64,000 nucleotides of DNA from Amycolatopsis sp. cg9 (lineage in GTDB: Bacteria > Actinomycetota > Actinomycetes > Mycobacteriales > Pseudonocardiaceae), in NCBI RefSeq assembly GCF_041346945.1, contig NZ_CP166850.1, forward strand, positions 7,796,501 through 7,860,500, given 5' to 3'. The position numbers and the translations under genes are program-made. The notes below the pieces were generated by a model, which did not search any database, was not told the origin of the DNA, and saw only the letters and a list, made by a program, of their open reading frames with translations. Below, piece by piece: positions 34,467 to 42,847 of this stretch. The number at the start of each line of letters is the position of its first letter. Positions within the stretch are counted from its first letter, which is position 1.

Positions 34467-35411
34467 TCACGACGCTGGCTCCCGGGTCCGGTACTGCTGC
34501 GGGCTGACGCCGAACTCGCGTTTGAACGCCGTGCTCAGTGCGAACGCGCTGCCGTAGCCGACCTGGCGGGCCACCGAACCGATCGTGGTTTCGCGGTGCT
34601 GGCGCAGCAGGTCCGCGGCCAGCGCGAGGCGCCAGCCGGTGAGGTAGGCCATCGGGGTCTCGCCGACCGCCACGGCGAAGCGGCGGGCCAGTGCCGCGCG
34701 GGAAATGCCGGTGGCCGAGGCGAGGTCGGCGACCGTCCACGGCTCGGCGGGCTGGTGCTGCAGCAGCCGCAGCGCCTGGCCGACGACCGGGTCGTCGTGG
34801 GCGCGGTACCAGGCGGGTGCCGCGGTGTCCGGGCGGTCGAACCAGGCTCGCAGCGCCGCGATCAGCAGCAGGTCCAGCAGCCGGTCGAGGACGGCTTCCT
34901 GGCCCGGGACGTCCCGGCCGATCTCGGCGGCGAGCAGTGCCACCAGCGGGGTCGGCCAGTCGGCCGCGCGCAGGACGATCAGGGCGGGCAGGGCCGCCAG
35001 GAGCCGTTTGCTCAGCTCGCCTTCCATCGTGTACGTACCGGTCAGCAGCACGACCGGGCCGTCGGTGCCGTGTCCCCAGGTGCGCACGCCGAGGCCGGTG
35101 AGTTCGGTGAGGTGGCCGCCGTCGGGGGTGCGGCACTCCTGGCCGGGCAGGATGATCGCTTGCGGCGGCGTCCCGGGGTGGTCGGCGACCAGGTACGGGT
35201 CGGGGCCGCGGGCGATCGCGACGTCGCCTTCGCCCATCGAGACCGCTTCGCCGGCGTCGGGCACGACCCACGCTTCGCCCCGGACCACCGCCACCACCGT
35301 CAGGGGTGCCCGGTCTTCGATGCGCAGCGACCACGGCGGGGTCATGATCGAGCGCAGCAGGAACGCGCCGTGCGCGCGGGGGCCGTCGAGAAGCGCGGCG
35401 AGCGGGTCCAT
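34467..35411 (-). CDS. AraC family transcriptional regulator with N-terminal cupin
   Basis: 314 aa. N-terminal cupin-like sensor domain about 1-190 (AraC_binding_2/cupin_6 type: GAFLLRSIMTPPWSLRIEDRAPL, then a conserved TYTMEGELSKRLLAALP). C-terminal double HTH about 208-308 (WTVADLASATGISRAALARRF and TTIGSVARQVGYGSAFALSTAFKREFGVSP). Divergent from an NAD(P)H-binding oxidoreductase-like gene, its likely target, as is usual for this cupin-AraC type. Confidence 0.93.
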   Translation of the reverse strand: MDPLAALLDGPRAHGAFLLRSIMTPPWSLRIEDRAPLTVVAVVRGEAWVVPDAGEAVSMGEGDVAIARGPDPYLVADHPGTPPQAIILPGQECRTPDGGHLTELTGLGVRTWGHGTDGPVVLLTGTYTMEGELSKRLLAALPALIVLRAADWPTPLVALLAAEIGRDVPGQEAVLDRLLDLLLIAALRAWFDRPDTAAPAWYRAHDDPVVGQALRLLQHQPAEPWTVADLASATGISRAALARRFAVAVGETPMAYLTGWRLALAADLLRQHRETTIGSVARQVGYGSAFALSTAFKREFGVSPQQYRTREPAS

Positions 35412-35493
35412 GCGACCGAGTGTAGACGCTGGAACATGCTATCGAGGCTCTGAACTATGGAGAGTCTCACCGATCGCCGGTTGACTCAGTGCC

Positions 35494-36315
35494 ATGACAA
35501 CGAACTTCTTGGTGGTGGGCGGGACCGGCAAGACCGGGCGCCGCGTGGCGGACCGGCTGCGGGAGCGCGACCTGCCGGTGCGGATCACGTCGCGGCGCGG
35601 AGCACCGCCGTTCGACTGGCGCGAGCGCGAGAGCTGGAAGCCCGTGCTGGAGGGCGTCGACGCCGTCTACCTGACGTACTACCCGGACCTGGTGGTGCCG
35701 GAGGCGGCCGGCGACGTCCACGCGTTCGCCGAGCTGGCCGTGGCGAGCGGCGTGCGGCACCTGGTGCTGCTCTCCGGCCGCGGCGAGGAAGAAGCCGAGG
35801 CTTGCGAGCAGATCGTCCGGGACGCCGGCACCGGCTGGACGATCCTGCGGTGCAGCTGGTTCGCGCAGAACTTCAGCGAGCACTTCCTCCTGGACGCGGT
35901 GCGCGGCGGGGAGATCGCACTGCCGGCCGGGCCGGTGACGGAGCCGTTCGTCGACGTCCGCGACATCGCCGACGTGGCGGTGCGGGTGCTCACCGAGCCC
36001 GGGCACACCGCGCGGCGGTACGAGCTGACCGGGCCGCGGCTGCTGAGCTTCGCCGACGCCGCGGCGGACATTTCGGCCGCCTCCGGGCGGGATGTCCGCT
36101 ATGTTCCGGTTTCCACGGCGGAGTTCGCCGCGGGCGCGGCCGCCCAGGGCGTGCCGGAGGACGAGGTCGGCGCGCTGGTGCAGCTGTTCGGCCGGGTGCT
36201 CGACGGCCGCAACTCGTCGCTGACGACCGACGTCGAGCGGGTGCTGGGGCGCCCGGCGACGGATTTCGCGGACTACGCCCGGGCGGCCGCGGCGACCGGG
36301 GTCTGGGCCCGGTGA
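35494..36315 (+). CDS. NmrA-like NAD(P)-binding protein (atypical SDR)
   Basis: 273 aa. Rossmann motif VVGGTGKTGRRVADRL (GxxGxxG, residues 7-22), then conserved RITSRRGAPPFDW, LLSGRGEEEAEACEQIV and WTILRCSWFAQNFSEHFL of the NmrA/azoreductase-like SDR group. No classical YxxxK pair, so it may be a redox sensor or reductase. A DUF1772 membrane gene follows 17 bp later with its own GGAGAAGGGG ribosome site, so the two form an operon. Divergent AraC probably controls it. Confidence 0.92.
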   Translation: MTTNFLVVGGTGKTGRRVADRLRERDLPVRITSRRGAPPFDWRERESWKPVLEGVDAVYLTYYPDLVVPEAAGDVHAFAELAVASGVRHLVLLSGRGEEEAEACEQIVRDAGTGWTILRCSWFAQNFSEHFLLDAVRGGEIALPAGPVTEPFVDVRDIADVAVRVLTEPGHTARRYELTGPRLLSFADAAADISAASGRDVRYVPVSTAEFAAGAAAQGVPEDEVGALVQLFGRVLDGRNSSLTTDVERVLGRPATDFADYARAAAATGVWAR

Positions 36316-36332
36316 AGGAGAAGGGGAAACCG

Positions 36333-36782
36333 ATGTCCACTGTGGTGCTGGTGGCCGCGCTGATCACGGCCGGGCTGATCGCCGGACTGTTCTACGCCTA
36401 CGCCTGCTCGGTCATGCCGGGCCTGGCGCGCGGCGACGACAAGACGTTCGTCGAGGGGATGCGGGGGATCAACGTCGCGATCGTCAACCCGGTGTTCCTG
36501 CTGACGTTCCTGGGTGCGCCGCTGCTGGCGGGGGTGGCGGTGTTCCTCGACACCGGCGCGCGGCCGTGGGTGATCGCGGGGTTCGCGTGCCTGGTGGCGA
36601 TGCTGGTGATCACCGGGGCGGTGAACATCCCGCTCAACAACGCGCTGGACGCCGGCGGTGACGACTACGCGGCGGTGCGGGCGCAGTTCGAGGCGGTGTG
36701 GGTGCGCTGGAACGTCCTGCGCGCGGTGGTGAGCACGGCCGGCTTCGGCTGCCTGGTGGCGGCCGTGCTCACCCGGCGCTGA
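36333..36782 (+). CDS. DUF1772 family membrane protein
   Basis: 149 aa, four helices: TVVLVAALITAGLIAGLFYAY, NPVFLLTFLGAPLLAGVAVF, WVIAGFACLVAMLVITGAVN and a C-terminal AVVSTAGFGCLVAAVL. The family motif VNIPLNNAL and a late WVRWNVLR are present. Function unknown (anthrone-oxygenase-like family). Start chosen at ATG 36333 by ribosome site AAGGAGAAGGGG. Stop abuts the convergent GyrI-like gene. Confidence 0.9.
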   Translation: MSTVVLVAALITAGLIAGLFYAYACSVMPGLARGDDKTFVEGMRGINVAIVNPVFLLTFLGAPLLAGVAVFLDTGARPWVIAGFACLVAMLVITGAVNIPLNNALDAGGDDYAAVRAQFEAVWVRWNVLRAVVSTAGFGCLVAAVLTRR

Positions 36783-37268
36783 TCACCCCGCGATGCGGAA
36801 GAGCAGGTCGGTCACCCACTGCGCGGGGTCCGGCACTTCCCGGGGGTTGCTGCGCAGCACTTCCAAGCGGCAGCCCCACTCTTCGCCGTCGGGACCGGCG
36901 GTCCGGTCCCATTCGATGCCCTCGGCGGCGCCCCACTCCAGGACCGACGCGGTCGCGGCGGCCAGCCCGTCGGGGGCGCCGACGTAGGTGTCGAGGACGT
37001 ACCGGCCCGCCGGGAGCTCGCCGGTGAAGACCGGGTCTTCCGGCTCGAAGCCGCCGTCGACGGGCACGCCGGCTTCGACGGTGAACCGCATCCCGGGGTG
37101 CAGCACGCGGTAGCGGAAAAACGGCGCTCCGGCCAAGGCGACGCCGCGCGCGGCGAGGGTGCCGATCAGGGGCGGCAGCCGGTCGGCGATGCGCGGGAAC
37201 TCCGGGATGGTGACGGTGGCGCGCTCGGCGACGTACCGCTGGGCCGGCCGCTCGACGATCGCGGGCAT
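36783..37268 (-). CDS. GyrI-like small-molecule-binding domain protein
   Basis: 161 aa. GyrI-like/BacE-type fold: QRYVAERATVTIPEFPRIADRLPPLIG at the start, FEPEDPVFTGELPAGRYVLDTYVGAP in the middle, and WGCRLEVLRSNP near the end. Such stand-alone domains bind or hydrolyse hydrophobic compounds. ATG 37268 overlaps the YciI stop by 1 bp, so it is the last gene of the second ECF42 operon. Confidence 0.9.
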   Translation of the reverse strand: MPAIVERPAQRYVAERATVTIPEFPRIADRLPPLIGTLAARGVALAGAPFFRYRVLHPGMRFTVEAGVPVDGGFEPEDPVFTGELPAGRYVLDTYVGAPDGLAAATASVLEWGAAEGIEWDRTAGPDGEEWGCRLEVLRSNPREVPDPAQWVTDLLFRIAG

Positions 37269-37603
37269 CAGGTGAAGTCCGCCGGTCCGAGCATCGGGCG
37301 GACCTCGATGCTGCCGTAGGTGGCGGCGGGGTGCTCGGCCGCGATTTCGAGGGCTTCGTCGAGGTCGTCGCACTCGATGATGACGAAGCCGCCGATCTGT
37401 TCCTTGGCTTCGGTGAACGGCCCGTCGGTGAGCAGGACTTCGCCGTCGCGGACCCGGATGGTCGTGGCTTCCGACGGCGGGCGCAGGCCACCACCGCCGT
37501 GGATCTTGCCGCGGCGTTCCAGGTCCTCGCCCCAGCCGCCGCAGCCGTCGTTCTGGTGCTCCTCGGCGCTCTCGTCGCCGGCGATCATCAGCAGGTACCG
37601 CAT
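37268..37603 (-). CDS. YciI family (DGPF) protein
   Basis: 111 aa. Family motif LLTDGPFTEAKEQIGGF (true DGPF) and opening MRYLLMIAGDE. Lies between an alpha/beta hydrolase and a GyrI-like gene with 1-bp spacings in an ECF42-led operon. A run of Cys-Gly (DGCGGWGED) near residue 20 is unusual for the family. Dimeric ferredoxin-like fold; function unknown. Confidence 0.92.
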   Translation of the reverse strand: MRYLLMIAGDESAEEHQNDGCGGWGEDLERRGKIHGGGGLRPPSEATTIRVRDGEVLLTDGPFTEAKEQIGGFVIIECDDLDEALEIAAEHPAATYGSIEVRPMLGPADFT

Positions 37604-37604
37604 G

Positions 37605-38396
37605 TCAGCATCCTGCCAGCACGGCGCGCAGGCGCGCGGCGAACGCGGCCGGCTCGGCTTCGAAGCCGCCGTGGTCGCCGGGGAACGGTTCGGCGGCCAG
37701 CCCGAGGTCGGCGGCCAGGCCGAGGCCCGCTTCGTGGGCGGGCAGGCCGGCGGACTTCTCCCCGACGCCGACGACCAGCCGCGCGGACGTCGCCCGCAAC
37801 GCGTCGAGGTCGGGCTCGTAGGCGCCGATGGCGGCCATCAGGTGCCCGAAGAAGTAGGCGAAGTTGCCTTCCATCACCTTCATGTGGGCGAGTTCTTCGG
37901 GGGTGGGGTCGGTGGGCGGGGCGATGTCGAAGCCGGCCATCTCCATGAAGGCGGCGATGGCGGCGCCGATGCCGTGCTCGCGGTAGATCGCCGGGATGTC
38001 CGGGCCGTCGAGGACGTCCGGGCCGAGGTAACGCGTGACCGGCGGTTCGTGCAGCACGACGGTGCGGACCTCGCCCGGGTGGCGCACGACGTGCTCCAGC
38101 AGCGTGATGGCGCCGCCGCTGCTGGCCAGCACGTCCGCGGGACCGAACTCGGTGAGCAGGCGGTGCACGTCGTCGGCGTGTTCGCGGATGGTGTCGGGGC
38201 CGGGTTCGCCGTGCAGGGGGCTGCGGGAGATGCCGCGGGGGTCGTAGGTGACGACGGTGTGGTCTTCGGCGAGGAGCGGCCGGATCGGGGCGAACATCGT
38301 GGAATCGGCCGCCCCGCCGGGCACGAGCAGCAGGACGGGGCCGCTGCCGGTGACGTCGTAGGTGAGGGTGGCGCCGGGAACGTCGAGGGTGGTCAT
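37605..38396 (-). CDS. Alpha/beta hydrolase
   Basis: 263 aa. LTYDVTGSGPVLLLVPGGAAD (oxyanion loop), nucleophile elbow LASSGGAITLLE (sequence SSGG, Ser about residue 95), VVGVGEKSAG (acid region) and the late GDHGGFEAEP (His). Similar to haloalkane-dehalogenase/esterase-like hydrolases of actinomycetes. ATG 38396 overlaps the sigma factor stop by 4 bp, and an ECF42-type promoter also lies just upstream inside the sigma gene, so it has two ways of being transcribed. Confidence 0.9.
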   Translation of the reverse strand: MTTLDVPGATLTYDVTGSGPVLLLVPGGAADSTMFAPIRPLLAEDHTVVTYDPRGISRSPLHGEPGPDTIREHADDVHRLLTEFGPADVLASSGGAITLLEHVVRHPGEVRTVVLHEPPVTRYLGPDVLDGPDIPAIYREHGIGAAIAAFMEMAGFDIAPPTDPTPEELAHMKVMEGNFAYFFGHLMAAIGAYEPDLDALRATSARLVVGVGEKSAGLPAHEAGLGLAADLGLAAEPFPGDHGGFEAEPAAFAARLRAVLAGC

Positions 38397-39664
38397 GGGG
38401 TCTCCTCCGGTCGGGGTTCGTCCTCCCGACGAACGGGATCGCCCGGAACGGACAGCGTCTCCGAAATTCTTCGCGTGAGGTAGGCGCGCTCGGCGTCGGT
38501 GGGCGCGAGGTCGCGGGCGGTGGCGTACCACCGGGCGGCCTCGCCGTGGCGGCCGAGCCGGCGGAGGAAGTCGGCGCGGGTGGCCGGCAGCAGGTGGTAG
38601 TTCGCCAGGTCCAGCTCGTCGAGCAGGGCGAGGCCGGCCGCGGGGCCGTCGGCCATGCCGACCGCGATCGCCCGGTTGAGTTCGACGACGGCGCTGGGGA
38701 CGAACTTGCGCAGCTCGCGGTAGAGGCCCGCGATCTGCGGCCAGTCGGTGTCGGCGGCGCGGGCGGCGGTGGCGTGGCAGGCGGCGATGGCGGCCTGGAT
38801 CTGGTACGGCCCGGGCCGGCGGCGGCGCAGCGCGGTCTCCAGGAGCTGCGTGCCTTCGGTGATGCGCTCGGTGTCCCAGCGGGTGCGGTCCTGCTCTTCG
38901 AGCGGGACGAGCTCGCCGCCGGCGCCGGTGCGGGTGGCGCGGCGGGCGTGCTGGAGCAGCAGCAGGGCGAGCAGGCCGAGGGCTTCGGGTTCGTCGGGCA
39001 TCAGCCCGGCCAGGACGCGGGCGAGGCGGACGGCTTCGGCGGCGAGGTCGGGGCGTTGCAGGTCGGGCCCGGCGCTGGCGGAGTAGCCCTCGTTGAACGT
39101 CAGGTACAGCACGCCGAGGACGGCGTTGGTGCGTTCGGGCAGCAGGTGCGCGGGCGGGACGCGGTAGGGGATGCGGGCGTGGCGGATCTTGCGCTTCACC
39201 CGGACCAGCCGTTGCGACATGGTCGCTTCCGGGACGAGGAACGCGCGGGCGATGTCGGCGGTGGACAGGCCGGCGAGGGTGCGCAGCGCGAGCGCGACCT
39301 GGGCTTCGGTGGCCAGGGCGGGGTGGCAGCAGGTGAAGATGAGCCGCAGCCGGTCGTCGGTGACGCCGCTGTCGTCGGGTTCGGGCGGGTCGGGGACGGG
39401 CACGCGGCCGGCCTCCTCGAGCTTGGCGGCGCCGACGGCGTCGCGGCGGAGCCGGTCGGTGGCGCGGTTGCGGGCGGCGGTGGTCAGCCAGGCGCCGGGT
39501 TTGCGCGGGACGCCGTCGCGGGGCCAGGTGCGCAGGGCGAGGGCGAAAGCCTCCTGGGCGCACTCCTCGGCCAGGTCCCAGTCGCCGGTGACCCGGATGA
39601 GCGTGGCCACGACCTGGCCCCACTCTTCGCGGAACGCGTCGGCCACCGCGGTCTCGACGTCCAC
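38393..39664 (-). CDS. ECF42-type RNA polymerase sigma factor with C-terminal extension
   Basis: 423 aa from GTG 39664 (AGGAG 5 nt upstream decides the start). Sigma-2 about 1-75 (GDWDLAEECAQEAFALALRTW, LTTAARNRATDRLRRD), sigma-4 about 115-170 (LRTLAGLSTADIARAFLVPEATMSQRLVRVKRKI), ECF42 extension after 175 ([43 protein letters not shown]). First gene of an operon sigma, hydrolase, YciI, GyrI. Clearly paralogous to the sigma factor at 31273-32469. Confidence 0.94.
   Translation of the reverse strand: MDVETAVADAFREEWGQVVATLIRVTGDWDLAEECAQEAFALALRTWPRDGVPRKPGAWLTTAARNRATDRLRRDAVGAAKLEEAGRVPVPDPPEPDDSGVTDDRLRLIFTCCHPALATEAQVALALRTLAGLSTADIARAFLVPEATMSQRLVRVKRKIRHARIPYRVPPAHLLPERTNAVLGVLYLTFNEGYSASAGPDLQRPDLAAEAVRLARVLAGLMPDEPEALGLLALLLLQHARRATRTGAGGELVPLEEQDRTRWDTERITEGTQLLETALRRRRPGPYQIQAAIAACHATAARAADTDWPQIAGLYRELRKFVPSAVVELNRAIAVGMADGPAAGLALLDELDLANYHLLPATRADFLRRLGRHGEAARWYATARDLAPTDAERAYLTRRISETLSVPGDPVRREDEPRPEETP
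38426..38454 (-). promoter_or_regulatory. ECF42-type sigma promoter, copy 3 (inside the sigma gene)
   Basis: On the minus strand TGTCCG (38454-38449), 17-bp spacer ending CCCGTT, then CGTCGG (38431-38426). It lies in the last codons of the sigma gene, 30 bp before the hydrolase start. Same spacing and CCCGTTCGT core as the other two copies. Allows separate expression of hydrolase-YciI-GyrI. Confidence 0.7.
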
Positions 39665-39691
39665 CTCTGCTCCTCTCGCCGGTTCACCCAC

Positions 39692-39720
39692 CCGACGAAC
39701 GGGCCGGCCCGGGACCGACA
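39692..39720 (-). promoter_or_regulatory. ECF42-type sigma promoter, copy 2
   Basis: On the minus strand TGTCGG (39720-39715), 17-bp spacer ending CCCGTT, then CGTCGG (39697-39692). It lies 28 bp upstream of the sigma GTG 39664 and implies autoregulation of this operon. Confidence 0.75.
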
Positions 39721-39742
39721 GCCCGCCGCCGCGGGCTGCCGC

Positions 39743-40786
39743 CTACCCGGTCGCGGCCGCGTGGCAGGCGCCGAACCCTTCCGCGCGGGCGACGATCCGG
39801 CCGCCTTCGACGCGTACGGCCGCTTCGGTGGCGTCGCTGACCGCGGTGATCCCGGCGGCCGCGGCGAACGCGCCGCCCGCGTCGCAGAGGATCCGCAGCC
39901 GGGGGTGGTCGGGCGGGGCGATCGCCTGGTCGAGGCAGCCGCGCAGGTCGGCGACGGCGAGGCGGGCCAGCGGGGCGAGTTCGCCGGGGTCGCTGGTGAC
40001 GAGCACGGCGGTGACGTCGGCGCCGGCGCGGACGGCTTCTTCGAAGGCCGAGGCGCGGTGCAGGCCCAGGACGGTGACGACGCCGTCGCCGGGCCGGATC
40101 GCCTCGCCGGTGAGGAGGTCCACGGCCGACGGCGGGCGCCAGGGTTCGTCGGTGGGCCGGGCCTGGGTGGTGATCGGCGGGACCGCGGGCCAGACGTCGC
40201 TCAGGCCGAGGTCGAGCAGCGCGGCGCAGGCGGTGACGAGGTGGAACGGCTCCCCGAAGCCGGGCGCGGCCGCGGCGAGCTGGCTCGCGCCGTGCAACGT
40301 CGTGAGGGCGGCTTCGGCGACCCGCACGAGCCGCCGTCCCGGGCGGACGCGCTCGAGGGCCAGGCCGAGCAGGATCGCGTTGACGCGCGTGAGCTGCGCG
40401 AACGGCCGCCGGGTGTGCTCGTCGGCGAGGACCTCGGGCAGCAGGTCGCGGGCGAGGCGGGTGTCTTCGCTGTCGCTGTCGGTGGCCAGGGGCAGGCGCG
40501 CGACCCAGGCGCGGGCGAACGCGGCCAGGACGTCGGCCGCGCCCGCGTCGGCCGGCGGGGTGGCGGGGCGGGGTGCGCGCTCGGCGAGGTCGGCCAGGAC
40601 GGCGAAGTAGAGGGCGCGCTTGCCGGGGAAGTTGGAGTAGACCGCGCCGCGGGTGAGCTCGGCGCGGTCGGCGATGACGTCGATCTTGGCTTCGCGGAAG
40701 CCGCGGCGGGCGAACTCGTCCCGCGCGGCGGCCAGGACCTTGGCGCGGTTGCGTTCCTGGGTTTCCGCCCTGCTGAGCCTGACCAT
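39743..40786 (-). CDS. TetR regulator fused to a thioredoxin-fold/redoxin-like domain
   Basis: 347 aa, much longer than a usual TetR (about 200). HTH about 20-65 (AKIDVIADRAELTRGAVYSNFPGKRAL). Residues about 210-347 look like a redoxin: DGVVTVLGLHRASAFEEAVRAGADVTAVLVTSD, then LRILCDAGGAFAAAAGI, resembling the second half of a peroxiredoxin. The peroxidatic Cys motif is absent and only isolated Cys residues remain. It may sense a small molecule or redox state. GGAGG 5 nt before ATG 40786 fixes the start. Divergent from a P450, the probable target. Confidence 0.85.
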   Translation of the reverse strand: MVRLSRAETQERNRAKVLAAARDEFARRGFREAKIDVIADRAELTRGAVYSNFPGKRALYFAVLADLAERAPRPATPPADAGAADVLAAFARAWVARLPLATDSDSEDTRLARDLLPEVLADEHTRRPFAQLTRVNAILLGLALERVRPGRRLVRVAEAALTTLHGASQLAAAAPGFGEPFHLVTACAALLDLGLSDVWPAVPPITTQARPTDEPWRPPSAVDLLTGEAIRPGDGVVTVLGLHRASAFEEAVRAGADVTAVLVTSDPGELAPLARLAVADLRGCLDQAIAPPDHPRLRILCDAGGAFAAAAGITAVSDATEAAVRVEGGRIVARAEGFGACHAAATG

Positions 40787-40832
40787 CGTCCTCCTTGCCG
40801 CGGTGTCGCGGATCAAGATACCGTGACCACTG

Positions 40833-40854
40833 AGATGATATGAACATCTGATGT
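40833..40854. promoter_or_regulatory. Candidate operator between TetR-redoxin and P450 genes
   Basis: ACATC-T-GATGT (40844-40854) and AGATG-N7-CATCT (40833-40849) overlap in the 86-bp divergent gap; AACATCTG also repeats at 40858. Probably the TetR-like regulator's site controlling both genes. Confidence 0.5.
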
Positions 40855-40872
40855 AAACATCTGGAGTGGTGG

Positions 40873-42042
40873 ATGACCCCCGAAATCGATCTCACGGACC
40901 TCGAGGTCCTCACCGACCCGTTCCCCGCCTACGACCGGGCGCGGGAGGTGAGCGCGGTGGCCAAGCTGGTCATTCCCGGGTTCGGCCCGTTCTGGGCGCT
41001 GACCCGCTACACCGAGGCGCGCGCGATGCTGGCCGACCCGCGGTTCGAGGTCCGGTCCGAGAGCTTCCTGCGGCCGCCGGGCATCCCGGAGCACTGCCTC
41101 GAGTACATGAAGACCATGGCCGAGCAGGACGGGCCCGAGCACCTGCGGCTGCGGCGCCTGGTCGCCCCGGCGTTCACCCCGAAGCGCGCCGCGCAGTTGC
41201 GCCCGCGCCTGGCCGCCATCACCGGGCGGCTGCTCGACGCGCTGCCCGCCCACGTCGAAGACGGCCTCGTGGACCTGGTGGCGCACTTCGCGCGGCCGCT
41301 GCCGATGGACGTCATCTGCGAGCTGGCGGGCATCCCGGACGCCGACCGCCCGCGCTGGCGCGAGTACGGCGCCGCGGTCGCCAGCGGGGTGGGCCCGGAC
41401 TTCGCCGCGGCCATCCCGGCGATCATCGAGGGCGCGAAGGAAGCCGTGGCGCGCAGCCGGGCCGAGCCGGGTGACGACCTCATCGGCGACCTGGTGCGCG
41501 CCCAGGACGACGACCGGCTCACCGACACCGAGCTGGTCACCCTGGTCTGGCACCTGGTGCTGGCCGGGCAGACGCCGGTGAACCTCGTCGCCAACGCCGT
41601 CGAAGCGCTGCTGCGGCACCCGGACCAGCTGGAACTGCTGCGAGCGGACCCGGGGTTGTGGCCGGGGGCGGTCGAGGAGCTGATGCGCTTCTGCAGTCCG
41701 CAGCTGCTGACCACGCCGCGGTTCGCGCGCGAAGACGTCGAGATCGACGGCGACCTGATCCGCGCGGGCGAGCGGGTGACCGCGGCGATGGTCGCCGCCG
41801 ACCGCGACCCACGGGTGTTCGACGGCGCCGGCCGACTCGACGTCACCCGGCAGGGGCCGGCGCAGCTGGGGTTCTCGCACGGCCCGCACTTCTGCCTGGG
41901 TGCGTCGATCGCGCGGGTGGAGACCGAGGTGGCGCTGTCGATGCTGTTCGAGCGCTACCCGGACCTGGCGCTGGCCGGCGACGTCCCCCGGGCCCCCGAC
42001 GGCGGGACCTGGCGGCCCGCCCGGCTACTCCTGGCGCTCTGA
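40873..42042 (+). CDS. Cytochrome P450
   Basis: 389 aa, complete bacterial class I P450. I-helix oxygen-binding motif LVLAGQTPVNL (AGQT), ExxR in VEELMRF, heme-binding FSHGPHFCLGASIAR (Cys about residue 340). No redox partner gene nearby. Substrate unknown; closest in style to actinomycete CYP105/107-like enzymes. Divergent TetR-redoxin fusion likely regulates it. 3' end overlaps the convergent TetR gene by 18 bp. Confidence 0.94.
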   Translation: MTPEIDLTDLEVLTDPFPAYDRAREVSAVAKLVIPGFGPFWALTRYTEARAMLADPRFEVRSESFLRPPGIPEHCLEYMKTMAEQDGPEHLRLRRLVAPAFTPKRAAQLRPRLAAITGRLLDALPAHVEDGLVDLVAHFARPLPMDVICELAGIPDADRPRWREYGAAVASGVGPDFAAAIPAIIEGAKEAVARSRAEPGDDLIGDLVRAQDDDRLTDTELVTLVWHLVLAGQTPVNLVANAVEALLRHPDQLELLRADPGLWPGAVEELMRFCSPQLLTTPRFAREDVEIDGDLIRAGERVTAAMVAADRDPRVFDGAGRLDVTRQGPAQLGFSHGPHFCLGASIARVETEVALSMLFERYPDLALAGDVPRAPDGGTWRPARLLLAL

Positions 42043-42801
42043 GATGAGCGCCCCGATGCCGTCCAGGATGCGGGCGAGGCCGAAGCGGAAGGTGTAGCCC
42101 GGGTTCTCCGCGGCGTTGTGGGCCTCGCCCGCGGCCGTGCCGACCCGGGTGGAGATCGGGTGGTGCGCCGCGCCGGCGGCCGGGATGTCGGCCAGCACCG
42201 GCGCGGCGCGGTCCCACCACTGCGCGTCGGTCAGGCCGCTGGCGCGGACCAGGCGGGCGTTGTCGACGGAGCTGCGCGCGGTGGTCCGGACGAGGCCGGT
42301 GATCAGGCTGACCACGGCGTCCATCTCGACGTCGTCGAGGCCGATGCCTTCGACCGCGCGCAGCTCGTTCTCGTACTTGGCGAAGCTGTGCGGACCCAGC
42401 GGCGAGCGGCTGGTGGTGAGCTGCAGCAGCCAGGGGTGCCGGTGGAAGAGCGCCCACTGCGCTTCGGCGACGGCGGTCAGCGCCGTGCGCCAGCCGAGGC
42501 CCGGTTCGGTGGCCGGGAGCTCGCCGTGGACGTGGTCGATCATCAGGTCGATCAGCTCGGCCCGGCCCGGCACGTAGGTGTAGAGGGACATGGGGGAGAC
42601 GCCGAGGAGCTCGGCGACGCGGCGGATCGTGACCGCCTCGATGTCGTCGGCGTCGGCCAGCAGCACGGCCGCGCGGACGACGTCGGCGGTGCTCAGCTTC
42701 GGCTTCGGGCCGCGGCGCGGGGCCGGCGAAACGCCCCAGAGCAGCTCGATCGCCCTTCGCGGGTCGCTTTCGCCGTTGTCCTCGGTGCTCACGCCGGCCA
42801 T
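42025..42801 (-). CDS. TetR family regulator (TetR_C_1 type)
   Basis: 258 aa. HTH about 40-90 (VTIRRVAELLGVSPMSLYTYVPGRAELI), preceded by a basic linker RRGPKPKLS. The C-terminal domain fits the class that includes tetracycline repressors (WLLQLTTSRSPLGPHSFAKYENEL). ATG 42801 has GGTGGG upstream. Divergent from the drrA-like ABC gene; twin 22-bp repeats lie between them, so it most likely represses the exporter. Confidence 0.92.
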   Translation of the reverse strand: MAGVSTEDNGESDPRRAIELLWGVSPAPRRGPKPKLSTADVVRAAVLLADADDIEAVTIRRVAELLGVSPMSLYTYVPGRAELIDLMIDHVHGELPATEPGLGWRTALTAVAEAQWALFHRHPWLLQLTTSRSPLGPHSFAKYENELRAVEGIGLDDVEMDAVVSLITGLVRTTARSSVDNARLVRASGLTDAQWWDRAAPVLADIPAAGAAHHPISTRVGTAAGEAHNAAENPGYTFRFGLARILDGIGALISERQE

Positions 42802-42813
42802 TGTGCCCACCCG

Positions 42814-42835
42814 TTCTTCGTACTTTGTACAGAGT
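42814..42835. promoter_or_regulatory. Operator repeat 1 of the drrAB/TetR intergenic region
   Basis: TTCTTCGTAC-TTT-GTACAGAGT. It contains the dyad GTAC-N3-GTAC. The same repeat with spacer ACG recurs at 42848-42869, 34 bp away. Both lie between the divergent TetR and ABC genes. Confidence 0.7.
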
Positions 42836-42847
42836 TGTGCTAACCTC

